DNA from: Sulfitobacter sp. HGT1
GTDB taxonomy: Bacteria > Pseudomonadota > Alphaproteobacteria > Rhodobacterales > Rhodobacteraceae
NCBI RefSeq assembly: GCF_013282155.1
Contig: NZ_BLWI01000013.1
Span: forward strand, 107,602 to 171,601
Direction of reading: 5' to 3'
DNA length: 64,000 nucleotides
The first letter of the stretch is position 1. Every line of letters starts with the position of its first letter. Of the stretch, positions 43,854-53,149 are shown piece by piece. The position numbers were made by a program, and so were the translations under genes. Below the pieces are notes generated by a model that worked only from the letters and a program-made list of their open reading frames with translations, was not told the origin of the DNA and did not search any database.

Positions 43854-45224
43854 TTGCATTCTGCCTTCTCTAATCTACAGAGCAGTATTTATTCTTGCTC
43901 AAGTGTACAGGTAACAGGCACCGTAAAAGCTATTGTCGGGATGACCCTGACCGTGGGGGGGCTTGAGTCTCTCGCGGGGATCGGCAGCCGGTGTCGCGTG
44001 CATTCAAAGAACGGGATAATCGAGGGAGAGGTGGTTGGCGCGCAGGGGTCCGAGCTTTGCCTTCTGCCCTTTGGCACCTGGAACGGGGTTGCGATTGGCG
44101 ACCCGGTCAAACTGGTAGAGCATGACGACGTTATCCACCCGGACGATTCATGGATTGGCACAGTCGTTGACGCATTGGGGCAACCGTTGTCCGCATTTAC
44201 CCGCGTCCGTCGTCCGCAGCGCAAATCGAAATTCCGCGCAGATCCGCCACGGGCATTTGACCGCAAAAAAGTGGGCGAGAAGCTCGAGACCCAGATCAAA
44301 TGTATCGATATCTTCACACCGATTTGCCGCGGGCAGCGAATGGGGGTCTTTGCGGGCTCGGGCGTTGGGAAATCAACGATGATGGCGATGTTGGCGCGAA
44401 ATACCGATGCCGATGTTATCGTCATTGGGCTGATTGGGGAACGCGGTCGCGAAGTTCAGCAGTTCATCCAGGAAGATCTGGGCGAAAAAGGCATGGCACG
44501 CGCCGTTGTTGTTGTATCGACCGGCGACGAGGCCCCATTGCTGCGCAAGCAGGCCGCATTGACGACGACAGCGATCGCAGAGCACTTCAAATCACAGGGC
44601 AAGCAGGTCTTGTTGCTGCTTGATAGCGTCACGCGATTTGCTATGGCTCAACGTGAAATCGGGCTTGCCCGAGGTGAACCGCCGACATTGCGTGGCTATC
44701 CACCTTCGGTCTTCAGCGAGCTGCCACACCTGCTCGAGCGCGCAGGGCCGGGTCGGGCCAATGAAGGGGACATCACGGGGCTATACACCGTTCTTGTCGA
44801 CGGGGACGATATGAACGAACCAATCGCAGACGCTGTTCGCGGGATCGTTGACGGGCATATCGTGCTAGACCGTCACATTGCAGAACAAGGCCGTTTCCCG
44901 GCCGTTAACCTGCAAAAATCGCTCTCCAGAATGTTGCCCGGGTGCCATTCACCAGAAGAGTTCGAGATCACAAAAGTGGCCCGTAAAGCCTTGGGAACAT
45001 ATGCGGACATGGAAGATTTGATCCGCCTTGGCGCTTACAAAGCCGGCTCTGATCCCGAGACAGATGAGGCGATCCGGTTTTTCCAGACGGCAACGCCATT
45101 TCTCTCTCAAAGCCGTGGCGACAAGACGCTGGCCGCAGAAGGTTTTGCGGATATTTACCGGATGATACTGGAAGCCGGCATCAAAGACCCGCTGCAAAGA
45201 TTCTTTGAAACCCAGCCGGAGTAA
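43854..45224 (+). CDS. fliI: FliI, flagellar export ATPase
   Basis: A 456-residue F1-beta-like ATPase. Walker A GSGVGKST spans residues 168-175; the arginine/Walker B region includes KQVLLLLDSVTRFAMAQREIGL and ERAGPG. It unfolds and feeds export substrates with FliH and FliJ. The start is a TTG with AAGGAAGGG 6 nt upstream; the next in-frame ATG would delete the N-terminal oligomerisation domain. It is monocistronic and ends at a terminator hairpin facing the flagellin gene. Confidence 0.96.
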   Translation: MHSAFSNLQSSIYSCSSVQVTGTVKAIVGMTLTVGGLESLAGIGSRCRVHSKNGIIEGEVVGAQGSELCLLPFGTWNGVAIGDPVKLVEHDDVIHPDDSWIGTVVDALGQPLSAFTRVRRPQRKSKFRADPPRAFDRKKVGEKLETQIKCIDIFTPICRGQRMGVFAGSGVGKSTMMAMLARNTDADVIVIGLIGERGREVQQFIQEDLGEKGMARAVVVVSTGDEAPLLRKQAALTTTAIAEHFKSQGKQVLLLLDSVTRFAMAQREIGLARGEPPTLRGYPPSVFSELPHLLERAGPGRANEGDITGLYTVLVDGDDMNEPIADAVRGIVDGHIVLDRHIAEQGRFPAVNLQKSLSRMLPGCHSPEEFEITKVARKALGTYADMEDLIRLGAYKAGSDPETDEAIRFFQTATPFLSQSRGDKTLAAEGFADIYRMILEAGIKDPLQRFFETQPE

Positions 45225-45255
45225 CGCTGAATCTTACCAGTCTCCAAAACGAAAT

Positions 45256-45286
45256 GACCCGGCCCGCAATCAATGCAGGCCGGGTC
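45256..45286. terminator. Bidirectional hairpin between fliI and flagellin
   Basis: GACCCGGCC (45256-45264) and GGCCGGGTC (45278-45286) are perfect 9-bp arms, with GCA/TGC pairing further inside the loop. It lies between two convergent genes, 32 nt after the fliI stop. No long U-tract follows, but position and stability suggest termination of both transcripts. Confidence 0.6.
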
Positions 45287-45364
45287 GCTTGGAGGTACTC
45301 AATAATCCATTTAGCGAAACGGTAAAACGTTAAGCCGCGAGATTATTTAACATAACTAACCTTA

Positions 45365-46192
45365 TTAGCGGAACAGGCTCAGGACGTTCTGTGGCGCTTG
45401 GTTAGCGATCGACAGTGATTGTGTCGCGAGCTGCTGCTGTACCTGATAGGCTTGCAGGCGCGCGGCCTCTTCTTCCATGTCCGCATCAACCATCGAGCTT
45501 ACACCGGAATCCAGTGTGTCTGTCAGGCTGTCAAGGAACTCCATCTGGTTGTCGAGCGTGTTCTCGGCAACGCCCATTTCGGTCGCAGCCGTGATCGACA
45601 AAGCCAACTGCGCTTCGGCATCTGCCAATTCTGACGCTAGGTCCACTGCAGGTGTTTCAACGCTCAATGCCGCGAAAGCCGTCTGGATGGACTGCAAATC
45701 AACGGAATTGAAAGTGATCGACGTAGTGGAGAATGTACCACCTGCGCGGCTCACACCGGTGACAACGCTTACAGCCGCAGCAGCACCGCTGACCAGATCG
45801 TCGCCGTTAAAGGTCGACTGATCAATGACGGCCTGCATGTTTTCTGCCATCGCGTCGAGTTCGAGCTGAACGTCAGCTTTGTTCACGCCATCGCTTTGGG
45901 CAAACGCAATACGTTCGACCATTTGTTGCGCGATATCGCTTACTGTTTCAGCACCAAGGCGGGCAGTTGCGACAGAGTTCTTTGTCGCTGTCATGCCTTC
46001 GTTGATGGCTTTGAACATGCCGCTATCGCCCTTCATCGTCTCGGAGATGGCGAAGTAAGCAGCGTTGTCCTTGCCGGACGCGACTTTCAGACCCGTGGAA
46101 ACACGGGATTGAGTTTCGTTAAGCCCACGGTTCACATCTTTGAGTGTGGCCAGAGCTGTCATTGCGGAGTGATTGGTGAGAATGGACGACAT
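45365..46192 (-). CDS. fliC: Flagellin
   Basis: A 275-residue short flagellin. The N-terminal D0/D1 region (SSILTNHSAMTALATLKDVN, QSRVSTGLKVASGKDNAAYF) and C-terminal region (LQAYQVQQQLATQSLSIANQ, VLSLFR end) are conserved; the variable middle is very short. It is the only flagellin in the window. It is preceded by a CtrA-like box, and FlaF/FlbT encoded at 28.5 kb probably control its synthesis. The 147-nt leader/promoter region contains a tandem CAGTCTTCTGACTGA-type repeat (46218-46256). Confidence 0.95.
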   Translation of the reverse strand: MSSILTNHSAMTALATLKDVNRGLNETQSRVSTGLKVASGKDNAAYFAISETMKGDSGMFKAINEGMTATKNSVATARLGAETVSDIAQQMVERIAFAQSDGVNKADVQLELDAMAENMQAVIDQSTFNGDDLVSGAAAAVSVVTGVSRAGGTFSTTSITFNSVDLQSIQTAFAALSVETPAVDLASELADAEAQLALSITAATEMGVAENTLDNQMEFLDSLTDTLDSGVSSMVDADMEEEAARLQAYQVQQQLATQSLSIANQAPQNVLSLFR

Positions 46193-46217
46193 TTAATGTT
46201 CTCCTTTATTCCCTTAC

Positions 46218-46258
46218 TGTTCAGTCTTCTGACTGATAGCCCAGTCTTCTGACTGAGA
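46218..46258. repeat. Tandem direct repeat in the flagellin upstream region
   Basis: CAGTCTTCTGACTGA occurs twice in tandem (from 46221 and from 46242), each copy containing the dyad CAGTC/GACTG. It lies 26-66 nt upstream of the flagellin ATG, so it is in the leader or promoter and could be a binding site for FlbT (RNA) or a transcription factor. Confidence 0.45.
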
Positions 46259-46295
46259 TCGGCGTTAGCCAACAGAACCTATGTAAGGGCTGAGG

Positions 46296-46310
46296 TTAAC
46301 GCACGGTTAA
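46296..46310 (-). promoter_or_regulatory. CtrA-like box upstream of flagellin
   Basis: Read on the minus strand, TTAA-CCGTGCG-TTAAC, a full CtrA consensus, about 104 nt upstream of the flagellin start codon. Confidence 0.55.
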
Positions 46311-46339
46311 AGAATTTGGAAAAATTGTCAGGGCGTCGG

Positions 46340-46837
46340 TCAGAATTTCTGATCGACGCTCATTTGAAGCGTGCTTGTCTTCCCCAGTTTTTGCCCGGTT
46401 TTTCCATATACGCCATTTAACCCATTGCGATTGATGATTTTTTCAAATTCTCGCAATATGGTACGTGCGGCAATCGCCATGCGCGACAGCATGGCGTCAT
46501 CTTCCTCAATATTTTTTTTCAGCTCGGATAGGTTTTTCCGGATCATAAGATTTTCCGAAAATTCGTGGTTTAAAAAGGGTTCGATCAAGGGTGTGCGCAG
46601 CTCCAGCCACTTTAGCGCACGCTCCTTGCGTTCAAACACTTCCCCAACAACAGCAAGATCACCCTTCTTAATTGCGGCGATCTCATATTGAAGGATGTCG
46701 ACGGTCTCTTTGATCTTGCTCATGTAGTCGAGAAGATTGGTCTCGTCTTCGGGTGTGAGCGTCAGCTCCCCTGCCGGTGCATTTTGCTGTGCAGCGTTTG
46801 AACGATCGCCAAAGCGGAATTTTTTCATTTGTGTCAT
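46340..46837 (-). CDS. FlgN-like export chaperone for FlgK/FlgL
   Basis: A 165-residue, helical, coiled-coil protein (about 30-150) ending in a conserved-looking NGLNGVYGKTGQKLG segment reminiscent of FlgN. FlgN escorts hook-filament junction proteins to the export gate. The ATG overlaps the flgJ stop (ATGA), and flgK and flgL lie close by, which supports the call. Sequence similarity in this family is low. Confidence 0.6.
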   Translation of the reverse strand: MTQMKKFRFGDRSNAAQQNAPAGELTLTPEDETNLLDYMSKIKETVDILQYEIAAIKKGDLAVVGEVFERKERALKWLELRTPLIEPFLNHEFSENLMIRKNLSELKKNIEEDDAMLSRMAIAARTILREFEKIINRNGLNGVYGKTGQKLGKTSTLQMSVDQKF

Positions 46838-47160
46838 TTTCCACCCATATTTTCATCGGCCACAGAAGACGCCTGCCCGTAAGCGCCCAGCATATCGCTG
46901 ACGTTCCCGGCAAGGCCCAGACCGCCCTGTTCAACCAGATTTTTCGCAATCTCTTCCGACATGAACGACCGCCACATGTCGGCTTGTTGCTTGCCACCAA
47001 AGGCTGTGGAGCCGGCGGTTTTCATCATCTGGTCAACAAACTGGGTCAAAAACAGCGCTTCGAAATCCTTGCCTGTTTGAACTTCCTTGGCATCTTTTAC
47101 TTGCAGGTGACTTGCCGCAGGCATCAAAGCCTGGAGAGGATTTGCGCTGATATCATCCAT
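46834..47160 (-). CDS. flgJ: FlgJ-type rod-binding protein (no muramidase domain)
   Basis: A 108-residue protein corresponding to the N-terminal rod-capping half of enteric FlgJ (GKDFEALFLTQFVDQMMKTAG, ADMWRSFMSEEIAKNLVEQGGLGLA). The peptidoglycan hydrolase domain is absent, as usual in alphaproteobacteria; the SltF-like enzyme at 41570 probably supplies it. The ATG at 47160 overlaps the flgI stop as TGATG; a preceding TTG codon is less likely. Confidence 0.9.
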   Translation of the reverse strand: MDDISANPLQALMPAASHLQVKDAKEVQTGKDFEALFLTQFVDQMMKTAGSTAFGGKQQADMWRSFMSEEIAKNLVEQGGLGLAGNVSDMLGAYGQASSVADENMGGK

Positions 47161-48326
47161 CAAATGATCTCCAAATCCGCATGCAGGGCACCGGCAGCCT
47201 TGATCGCTTGCAAGATCGCGATCGTTTGCCGCGCACCTACGCCAATAGCATTCAGCCCGTTTACCAGTTCTTGCAAGCTGACATCACCATCAAGGATGGT
47301 AAAACTGGCGTCCTTTTCAGTGATATCAATTTCCGTTTCGGGAACGATGACAGTCGTACCGCCTATACTGATTGAACCGTCGGCAATCACTGTCGTATCG
47401 CCGCCCAGACTGACGGGGCCGGGCTGGCTGACATTGTAGTTTTCACGCACACGAACCGTTAACCCGCCTTGGCTTATAGCAACCTGTGCAATCCGCACAT
47501 TCGCCCCCATCACAATCGTCCCCGACTTTTCGTCAATGACGACGCGGGCCACGGCATCTGGCGCGACCATCAGGTTTTCCACGGCCATAATGGTTTGAGG
47601 GGCGTTTTCCTTGCCGCCGACCCAGACTTCGATCGTCCCTGAATCGAGGACCTCGACCTGGCTAGACCCAAGTTCATCGGCAATCGCCTGGCGGACCCGG
47701 TCGGCTGTTGTGAAATCGGGTGTGTGGAGTGCGATACGTATGCTGTCGAGCTGGAAGAGGCTGAATTCAATTTCACGCTCAACGATGGCACCGTTGGCGA
47801 TACGCGCAATGGTCGGAACACCCTCTACTACGGACTCGGCGTTGCCTTGGGCCAGGAAACCGGATGCAGCGACTGCACCCTGCGCCACGGCATAAACCTC
47901 GCCGTCTGCCGCAGTCAGTGGCGTGATCAAAAGCGTCCCGCCGCGCAGGCTTCCTGCATCACCCAGTGACGAAACCGTCACATCAATCGGCGATCCACGG
48001 CGCGCGAAGGGCGGTAACTTGGCCGTCACCATCACAGCTGCAGTATTTGTTGTCTTGAGGGTGGCGCTGTCCAGATTGGCAACGCCCAACCTTTCAAGCA
48101 TCCCGCGAATGGATTCACGTGTGAAGGGGCTTGAATTGAGCTTGTCACCGGTGCCCTGCAGGCCGACGACCAAACCGTATCCTATCAGGTGGTTTTCACG
48201 AACGCCTTCAAAACTTGCGATATCCTTGATCCGGACATCTGCACTTGCAGGAATGGCGACCATTGCCAGCATCAGCGCGCAAAGGCTGCTTCTCAGTGTT
48301 TTCCGCATGAGATGGTAAGTTGTCAT
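47160..48326 (-). CDS. flgI: FlgI, P-ring protein
   Basis: A 388-residue protein with signal peptide (LRSSLCALMLAMVAIPASA) and mature start DVRIKDIASFEGVRENHLIGYGLVVGLQGTGD, diagnostic of FlgI. It forms the periplasmic P ring with FlgA as chaperone. The ATG at 48326 has GGGA 8 nt upstream. First gene of flgI-flgJ-flgN; divergent from ftcR. Confidence 0.96.
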   Translation of the reverse strand: MTTYHLMRKTLRSSLCALMLAMVAIPASADVRIKDIASFEGVRENHLIGYGLVVGLQGTGDKLNSSPFTRESIRGMLERLGVANLDSATLKTTNTAAVMVTAKLPPFARRGSPIDVTVSSLGDAGSLRGGTLLITPLTAADGEVYAVAQGAVAASGFLAQGNAESVVEGVPTIARIANGAIVEREIEFSLFQLDSIRIALHTPDFTTADRVRQAIADELGSSQVEVLDSGTIEVWVGGKENAPQTIMAVENLMVAPDAVARVVIDEKSGTIVMGANVRIAQVAISQGGLTVRVRENYNVSQPGPVSLGGDTTVIADGSISIGGTTVIVPETEIDITEKDASFTILDGDVSLQELVNGLNAIGVGARQTIAILQAIKAAGALHADLEII

Positions 48327-48378
48327 CTATAAATCCCAAGCCACAAGAATACCTACATATACAGTAAGTTTATTTATT

Positions 48379-48386
48379 CTTGCAAG
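48379..48386. promoter_or_regulatory. CTTGCAAG palindrome in flgI/ftcR divergent region
   Basis: A perfect 8-bp palindrome of the CTTG/CAAG kind also seen near flgB and flgF, in the 153-bp region between flgI and ftcR. The region also has TTAA pairs with 6-nt spacing, one short of the CtrA consensus. Confidence 0.3.
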
Positions 48387-48479
48387 CTTAAGCACAAGTA
48401 AAAAATTTCTTTAAATATTGTTAAAAAAATATATTCTTGTTAAACACATGAATAACATAATCAAAAGGGCCTACCAAAA

Positions 48480-49187
48480 ATGCGGATGTACGTCTTTGAG
48501 CAACGACAGGATCGCCATAGTGGGCTGTCCAAGGAACTACGTACCGCAGGTCTTGAGGCGATTTTTGTAACAGACGAATTTTTCGTTACAGGCATAGGTC
48601 AATTGCTGCAGCAAGGCCACGAAACCAGCGCCATTCTGATCGGTGAAAGTGAAGACATGCGGCGCCAAATCCAGGTAACCCGCGCGGCTGGATGCGTTAA
48701 CCCCATCATCGTTATCCGTGACTTCCGAAATGCCCAAGACACCTCTGAACTTTTGAACATCGGTGCGGATGATGTCATCGTTAGCCCGATCAAAGGGACT
48801 GAACTTCTGTCGCGCACAAATTCGATCATTCGCAGGCTGTATGGCCACGCGGGGGAAAGCGTTATCGTCGGTGAACTGACGGCCTATTTCGACGGTCGCG
48901 ATCCGGTTGTCTCGGGCAGCCAGATAAAGCTCTCAAAGAGAGAATACTCAGTTTTTCAACACCTTGCGTTGAATTCTAACCGGGTGATTTCCAAGGACGC
49001 CATCTATGATGCGATCTATGGTACCAGTATCGATCAACCTTTCGACAAGGTGATTGACGTGTACATTTGTAAATTGCGCAAGAAGTTTGCCACAGCATCC
49101 GAAAGCGGCTGGCAATATATCGAAACGGTACACGGGCGCGGCTACAAGCTGAGCTCGCCGCAATCGCATTCGCAGATCGCCAGTTAA
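48480..49187 (+). CDS. ftcR: FtcR/Rem-like flagellar transcription regulator
   Basis: A 235-residue OmpR-like protein. The N-terminal receiver fold (1-115) lacks the normal phospho-acceptor Asp (the position reads ILIGESED), as in FtcR of Brucella and Rem of Sinorhizobium. The winged-helix output domain (about 130-228) has KLSKREYSVFQHLALNSNRVISKD, DVYICKLRKKF and GRGYKL. In those relatives it activates flagellar operons. It sits among hook genes and its 3' end overlaps that of flgL by 4 nt. Confidence 0.85.
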   Translation: MRMYVFEQRQDRHSGLSKELRTAGLEAIFVTDEFFVTGIGQLLQQGHETSAILIGESEDMRRQIQVTRAAGCVNPIIVIRDFRNAQDTSELLNIGADDVIVSPIKGTELLSRTNSIIRRLYGHAGESVIVGELTAYFDGRDPVVSGSQIKLSKREYSVFQHLALNSNRVISKDAIYDAIYGTSIDQPFDKVIDVYICKLRKKFATASESGWQYIETVHGRGYKLSSPQSHSQIAS

Positions 49188-50266
49188 CGCAGGAAGTTCA
49201 GGATCGAGAGGCTGGAGAGGCGCGCTGTCACTTGATAGCTCGCTTGCAGCTGGGTTTCCAAATTATTCATGCGCGTCACGGCCTCGTAAGGATCAACGCT
49301 TTCGTAGTTCGAGATTTGAGTGCGCTGGACAAGAGACACATCGACTAGCTGCATTTGCGATTTTTCGACGATTTGTTGATTAAAACCAATGCGTGCGGAA
49401 ACATCCAACATGCCTTCTTGGGCCTTGGTCAGGTTTTCAACCACCTTCCCCATCCAGACGGAATAACTTTCCTCGTCCATTTTGCTCACATCGGTGACAG
49501 CAAGCATCGCAAGGCCTTTATAGGCATCTCGAAAGGCCGTTTCGTTCCCGCTGACGCCATAAACAAGATCCTGACCGAAGTTTATTCTTGCAGACACCTG
49601 TTTTGCTGGCGCGCCTCCGGTTCCGAATTCGGGTGATCCCGCGTAAAATGTCTCTTCAAAATTATTTGACGGGTCGGCAGCGTCATTTGATGCAAAGGCA
49701 AGGTCAATCTGGTCGATAATGGCCACAGCGCTTGCTGCATCTGTCGGGCCTGAACCGAAAATTGCCGTGGTCACATCTTTTGGTGATCGGCCTGTTGTCG
49801 CATTTTCTTTTTGCCACTCAGTAAACGGTGGCTTGCCTGACTCCAGCCCCGAGAACAGATGATCGCCGTTGAAGCTGATGTTGAACGTGGAAATCAATGC
49901 CTCGAGGGCTGCGTTTGCCTGAAGCTGCAACACCTCTGCACCGTTTTGTGGGCGGGTCGCGTTAATAACTACGGTTTCAACGACTTGCTGCAACTGGTTC
50001 CGCGCGGCATCAACAGACGTCAACATCGCTCCAAGCTTGGCATCAAGAACTTCATTCGAGGTAATATAGGTTTGTGTGTTTGCCTCTTGCCCGTGAAGTT
50101 TGATCAAGTTCGCAGCGTGGGGCCCCAAAGCGGAATAGACATCAGCCTTGCGCCCTGTTGCCGCTTCCTGGCCCGCACGCTGAAGATCGACTGTCGCGCG
50201 CTGAACACTTTGCCGGTTGAAAAGGTTAAACTGGAACGAAGAGAATGTGTTGATGCCAATTACCAT
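49184..50266 (-). CDS. flgL: FlgL, hook-filament junction protein
   Basis: A 360-residue protein with flagellin-like terminal helices (QRATVDLQRAGQEAATGRKADVYSALG at the N-terminus; RMNNLETQLQASYQVTARLSSLSILNFL at the C-terminus) and the FNGDHLFSGLESGKPPF segment of FlgL. It joins the hook to the filament with FlgK. It follows flgK by 10 nt and is last in the flgE-flgK-flgL operon. Confidence 0.93.
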   Translation of the reverse strand: MVIGINTFSSFQFNLFNRQSVQRATVDLQRAGQEAATGRKADVYSALGPHAANLIKLHGQEANTQTYITSNEVLDAKLGAMLTSVDAARNQLQQVVETVVINATRPQNGAEVLQLQANAALEALISTFNISFNGDHLFSGLESGKPPFTEWQKENATTGRSPKDVTTAIFGSGPTDAASAVAIIDQIDLAFASNDAADPSNNFEETFYAGSPEFGTGGAPAKQVSARINFGQDLVYGVSGNETAFRDAYKGLAMLAVTDVSKMDEESYSVWMGKVVENLTKAQEGMLDVSARIGFNQQIVEKSQMQLVDVSLVQRTQISNYESVDPYEAVTRMNNLETQLQASYQVTARLSSLSILNFLR

Positions 50267-50276
50267 TTTATCTTTC

Positions 50277-51695
50277 TCACACCGCTGCGATGAGCGTGTC
50301 GATCATCTCTGACACTGTCGTGAGGATACGGGAGTTTGCGGCATAGCTTTGCTCGATCAGCATGAGCTGCTGCATCTCGTCATCAATACTCACACCTTCG
50401 GAGTTGCGCCGCGCAGCCATGACAACTTCTGCCGCCGAGCTTGCTGCGTTAAAGTCGTTTTGCGACCGCGCGCGCTCGGAAGCCTGGGACGCAATCATTT
50501 CGGCAGCAAAGCTTTTCAAGTCGATCTGCGTCGGAATGCCTGTATCAGGATCAGCACCGACAGGATTAGCCAAGGCTTCTACAAAAAGCACAACTTGCGA
50601 TGAATCAGACGCCGGACCCGGCTCTGTCGCGCCCAGACCATCGCGAATGCGCCAGACCTCTCCGTCACCCGACAAGGATACTTTGTCGTTCAAGCGAAGA
50701 CGGCTTGCCAGACCAACACTGTTCAACGGGTCAAAAGCAAGGCCGTTGTCGGTAAACAGGCCCGGCTCCCCTGGTGACAAGGTAGCGTCGGCATTTTCAA
50801 AGGATTGGACCAAGCCGCGGGCATATTCATCAAGCTGCAAACTGAACCGGGGGATCACTTCGCGCTTGAGCTGGGTAAGCCCGACAAGGCTGCCGTGCCG
50901 CAAACCCCTGACGCCCTCTTTGAACGGTGTGATATCCTGCGAGCCAGCCATCAACGTGCCGTCGCTAGGAAAGAATTTCACATCTTGTACAAAATCACCC
51001 TCAAGCAAGGCGGCACCATTAGCGGTATAAATGCTGATCGAACCGTTAGATGATACAGCCACGCGCGTATCAAGGATGCCTGATATCTGGTCCATCAGGC
51101 TGTCGATTTTTTCGTCGATCTGCGCACTTTGCAACGTGCCGCCGCCAAAATCGCGGCGGTTAACGTTCAGATCGCGCAATTGATACAGCGCCTGGTTCAA
51201 ATCCGCGACTTCGTAGCGGATTTCCATGTTCACGTCGTTCAGTGTCGTTCCAAGGGTTGTCGCCGCCCCACGCACTGACTGAACCAGATCTTCTGCCGAT
51301 AAAACAGCCGCGGTCTGTGTTCCGTTGGAAGAAGGCATATTCGCCAGGGTCGTCAGACTGTTTTGGAAGTCGTTAAAACGATCTGCGGGGGATGTGCCAT
51401 CACCGGGTTGGCCCAGATACGCGGTATACCGGTTCAACCCCTCTTGGATCACCTGATATTGCGCCATTTTTCCGTTCTCAAGACGGGACAGCCGCTGAAG
51501 CGATGCGTCTACCTCCCGTCTCACTTCACCGATAACCGGGCCCCCTTGACCGGGGCCGGGGGACACAAGCATACCTTGGCGCCGGACATACCCCGGCGTC
51601 ATCGCGTTGGACACGTTATCAGCCGCAATTCGAGAGAGGCCTTGCGTCGTCTGCAAACCCGATACGGCTGTATTAAGTGCGCCTGAAAGGCTCAT
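50277..51695 (-). CDS. flgK: FlgK, hook-filament junction protein
   Basis: A 472-residue axial protein. The N-terminus (GALNTAVSGLQTTQGLSRIAADNVSNAMTPGYVRR in part) and C-terminus (SIDDEMQQLMLIEQSYAANSRILTTVSEMIDTLI in part) are typical. FlgK caps the hook before filament growth. It is 23 nt downstream of flgE. Confidence 0.95.
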   Translation of the reverse strand: MSLSGALNTAVSGLQTTQGLSRIAADNVSNAMTPGYVRRQGMLVSPGPGQGGPVIGEVRREVDASLQRLSRLENGKMAQYQVIQEGLNRYTAYLGQPGDGTSPADRFNDFQNSLTTLANMPSSNGTQTAAVLSAEDLVQSVRGAATTLGTTLNDVNMEIRYEVADLNQALYQLRDLNVNRRDFGGGTLQSAQIDEKIDSLMDQISGILDTRVAVSSNGSISIYTANGAALLEGDFVQDVKFFPSDGTLMAGSQDITPFKEGVRGLRHGSLVGLTQLKREVIPRFSLQLDEYARGLVQSFENADATLSPGEPGLFTDNGLAFDPLNSVGLASRLRLNDKVSLSGDGEVWRIRDGLGATEPGPASDSSQVVLFVEALANPVGADPDTGIPTQIDLKSFAAEMIASQASERARSQNDFNAASSAAEVVMAARRNSEGVSIDDEMQQLMLIEQSYAANSRILTTVSEMIDTLIAAV

Positions 51696-51718
51696 GTCTT
51701 CCTCCGGCTAGTTACGAT

Positions 51719-53020
51719 CTATCGCTTGAGCCTTGTTGTCTCGTCCATCATGTCGTCAACGGTGGTAATGATCTTGGCGTTGGTCGAAAACGCCCGCTGC
51801 GCTTTGATAAGGTCGGTCATTTCCTGGGCGATATCGACGTTTGACGCTTCAAGGGCACCCGCATTTACCGACCCGACAACCGAAGAATTCGCGCGCAAAG
51901 CCGAAAACGATCCCGTTTCACCGGACAATCTGTAGGCGTTGCCCTTCACCTCGACCAAGCCGTTGGGGTTGGCGACGATCGCGACAGGGATTTCATAAAT
52001 CGCGCGTCTCTGGCCGTTGTCGAAAATTCCGTAAAGTGTTCCGTCCTCGGCGATTTCACTGCGCACCAGTTCACCAACGCTTGACCCGTCGCGGTCAAAG
52101 GCGATGCTGTAATCGCCCGCAAATTGAGTCACCCCTTCGAAAGTACCGGGTGCGCCAAAGTTGATTTCAATTTCTTGTGGTACAACACCGTTATTCAACG
52201 TCAGGCTCGCTATGCCTGTCGCGGTGTCAAAAGCAAAGGCCGATGGCGCGACGGCTGCCGAGGTCACATTGGAATATGAAAGCGGCGCACCGGCCTGAGG
52301 CCCGGAGTCCGAGAATTCGAGGGTCATGCCGCCCAATGCGGTCCCCTCATGGTCAGAAACCGCGATATCCCACATGTTTGTCGTCGTGGTCGGCGTCCAT
52401 GTGAAAGAAAGTCGCTGGCTTTCGCCAAGCGCCGTGAATATCTCGGAGGAACTGGAAAAAGGCGCGCCGGCAACGGCAAGGCCGGTGTCCTGGGATGGCA
52501 GGTTCCCAAAGGATTCAACGGCCGTGGTGACATCAGCAGAAATGTTCAAGTTACCGATGTTAACGGTTTCCATCTGCTGGAAAGAGCTCCGGTCTACGGA
52601 TCCGACTGTACCGTCCACACCCACTGGATAGCCGGCCAGAAAATAGCCCGCAGCGTTCTTCAAGTTCCCATCCTTGTCAGGAAGGAACGACCCTGCGCGG
52701 GTCAACATATAGTTTGTCGGGACTTTCTCGTTCGGTGACAATGAAACGGCAAAAAAGCCGTTACCGCCAATAGCCATATCTGTTGGTGAGTTGGTGGAGA
52801 TCAGCCCGCCGGCCGTCGAGATATCGATTTGATCAACCGCTGCTACAGAAAGGACGCCTTCGCCGAAACCACCCGATGCGGTCGTTGTGACCATGTGCGC
52901 AAAGCCGCGGCGATACCCGACGGTGTTGGAGTTCGCGATGTTTTCAGAGATGCCGCCAACTGCTTGGGAGTTTGCCCGCAAGCCACTTACGCCCGTCTGA
53001 AGCGCGCTTGAAATACTCAT
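51719..53020 (-). CDS. flgE: FlgE, hook protein
   Basis: A 433-residue axial protein with ALQTGVSGLRANSQAVGGIS and ENIANSNTVGYRR at the N-terminus, NGFFAVS in the D1 core, and the C-terminal GALEASNVDIAQEMTDLIKAQRAFSTNAKIITTVDDMM-type helix. It polymerises into the hook with FlgD as cap and FliK as ruler. It is the first gene of flgE-flgK-flgL; the upstream 129 nt are AT-rich with paired TTAA motifs of 6-nt spacing. Confidence 0.95.
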   Translation of the reverse strand: MSISSALQTGVSGLRANSQAVGGISENIANSNTVGYRRGFAHMVTTTASGGFGEGVLSVAAVDQIDISTAGGLISTNSPTDMAIGGNGFFAVSLSPNEKVPTNYMLTRAGSFLPDKDGNLKNAAGYFLAGYPVGVDGTVGSVDRSSFQQMETVNIGNLNISADVTTAVESFGNLPSQDTGLAVAGAPFSSSSEIFTALGESQRLSFTWTPTTTTNMWDIAVSDHEGTALGGMTLEFSDSGPQAGAPLSYSNVTSAAVAPSAFAFDTATGIASLTLNNGVVPQEIEINFGAPGTFEGVTQFAGDYSIAFDRDGSSVGELVRSEIAEDGTLYGIFDNGQRRAIYEIPVAIVANPNGLVEVKGNAYRLSGETGSFSALRANSSVVGSVNAGALEASNVDIAQEMTDLIKAQRAFSTNAKIITTVDDMMDETTRLKR

Positions 53021-53149
53021 TTGACCACCTTTTTTTGTCTTTTTATTCCTGCCTGTCTCATTACTTACATGTTTAAGATTTAAGGAAAGTTAAAGATTTC
53101 ACTTTTGTCCTTGTTATGGACATGTTTTCAAAAAGAAATCTGCGTCATC

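Noticed and set aside
48410..48425. TTAA pair between flgI and ftcR as CtrA box
   Set aside because: The spacing is 6 nt, not 7, in very AT-rich DNA; not counted as a site. The same holds for the TTAA pairs upstream of flgE.
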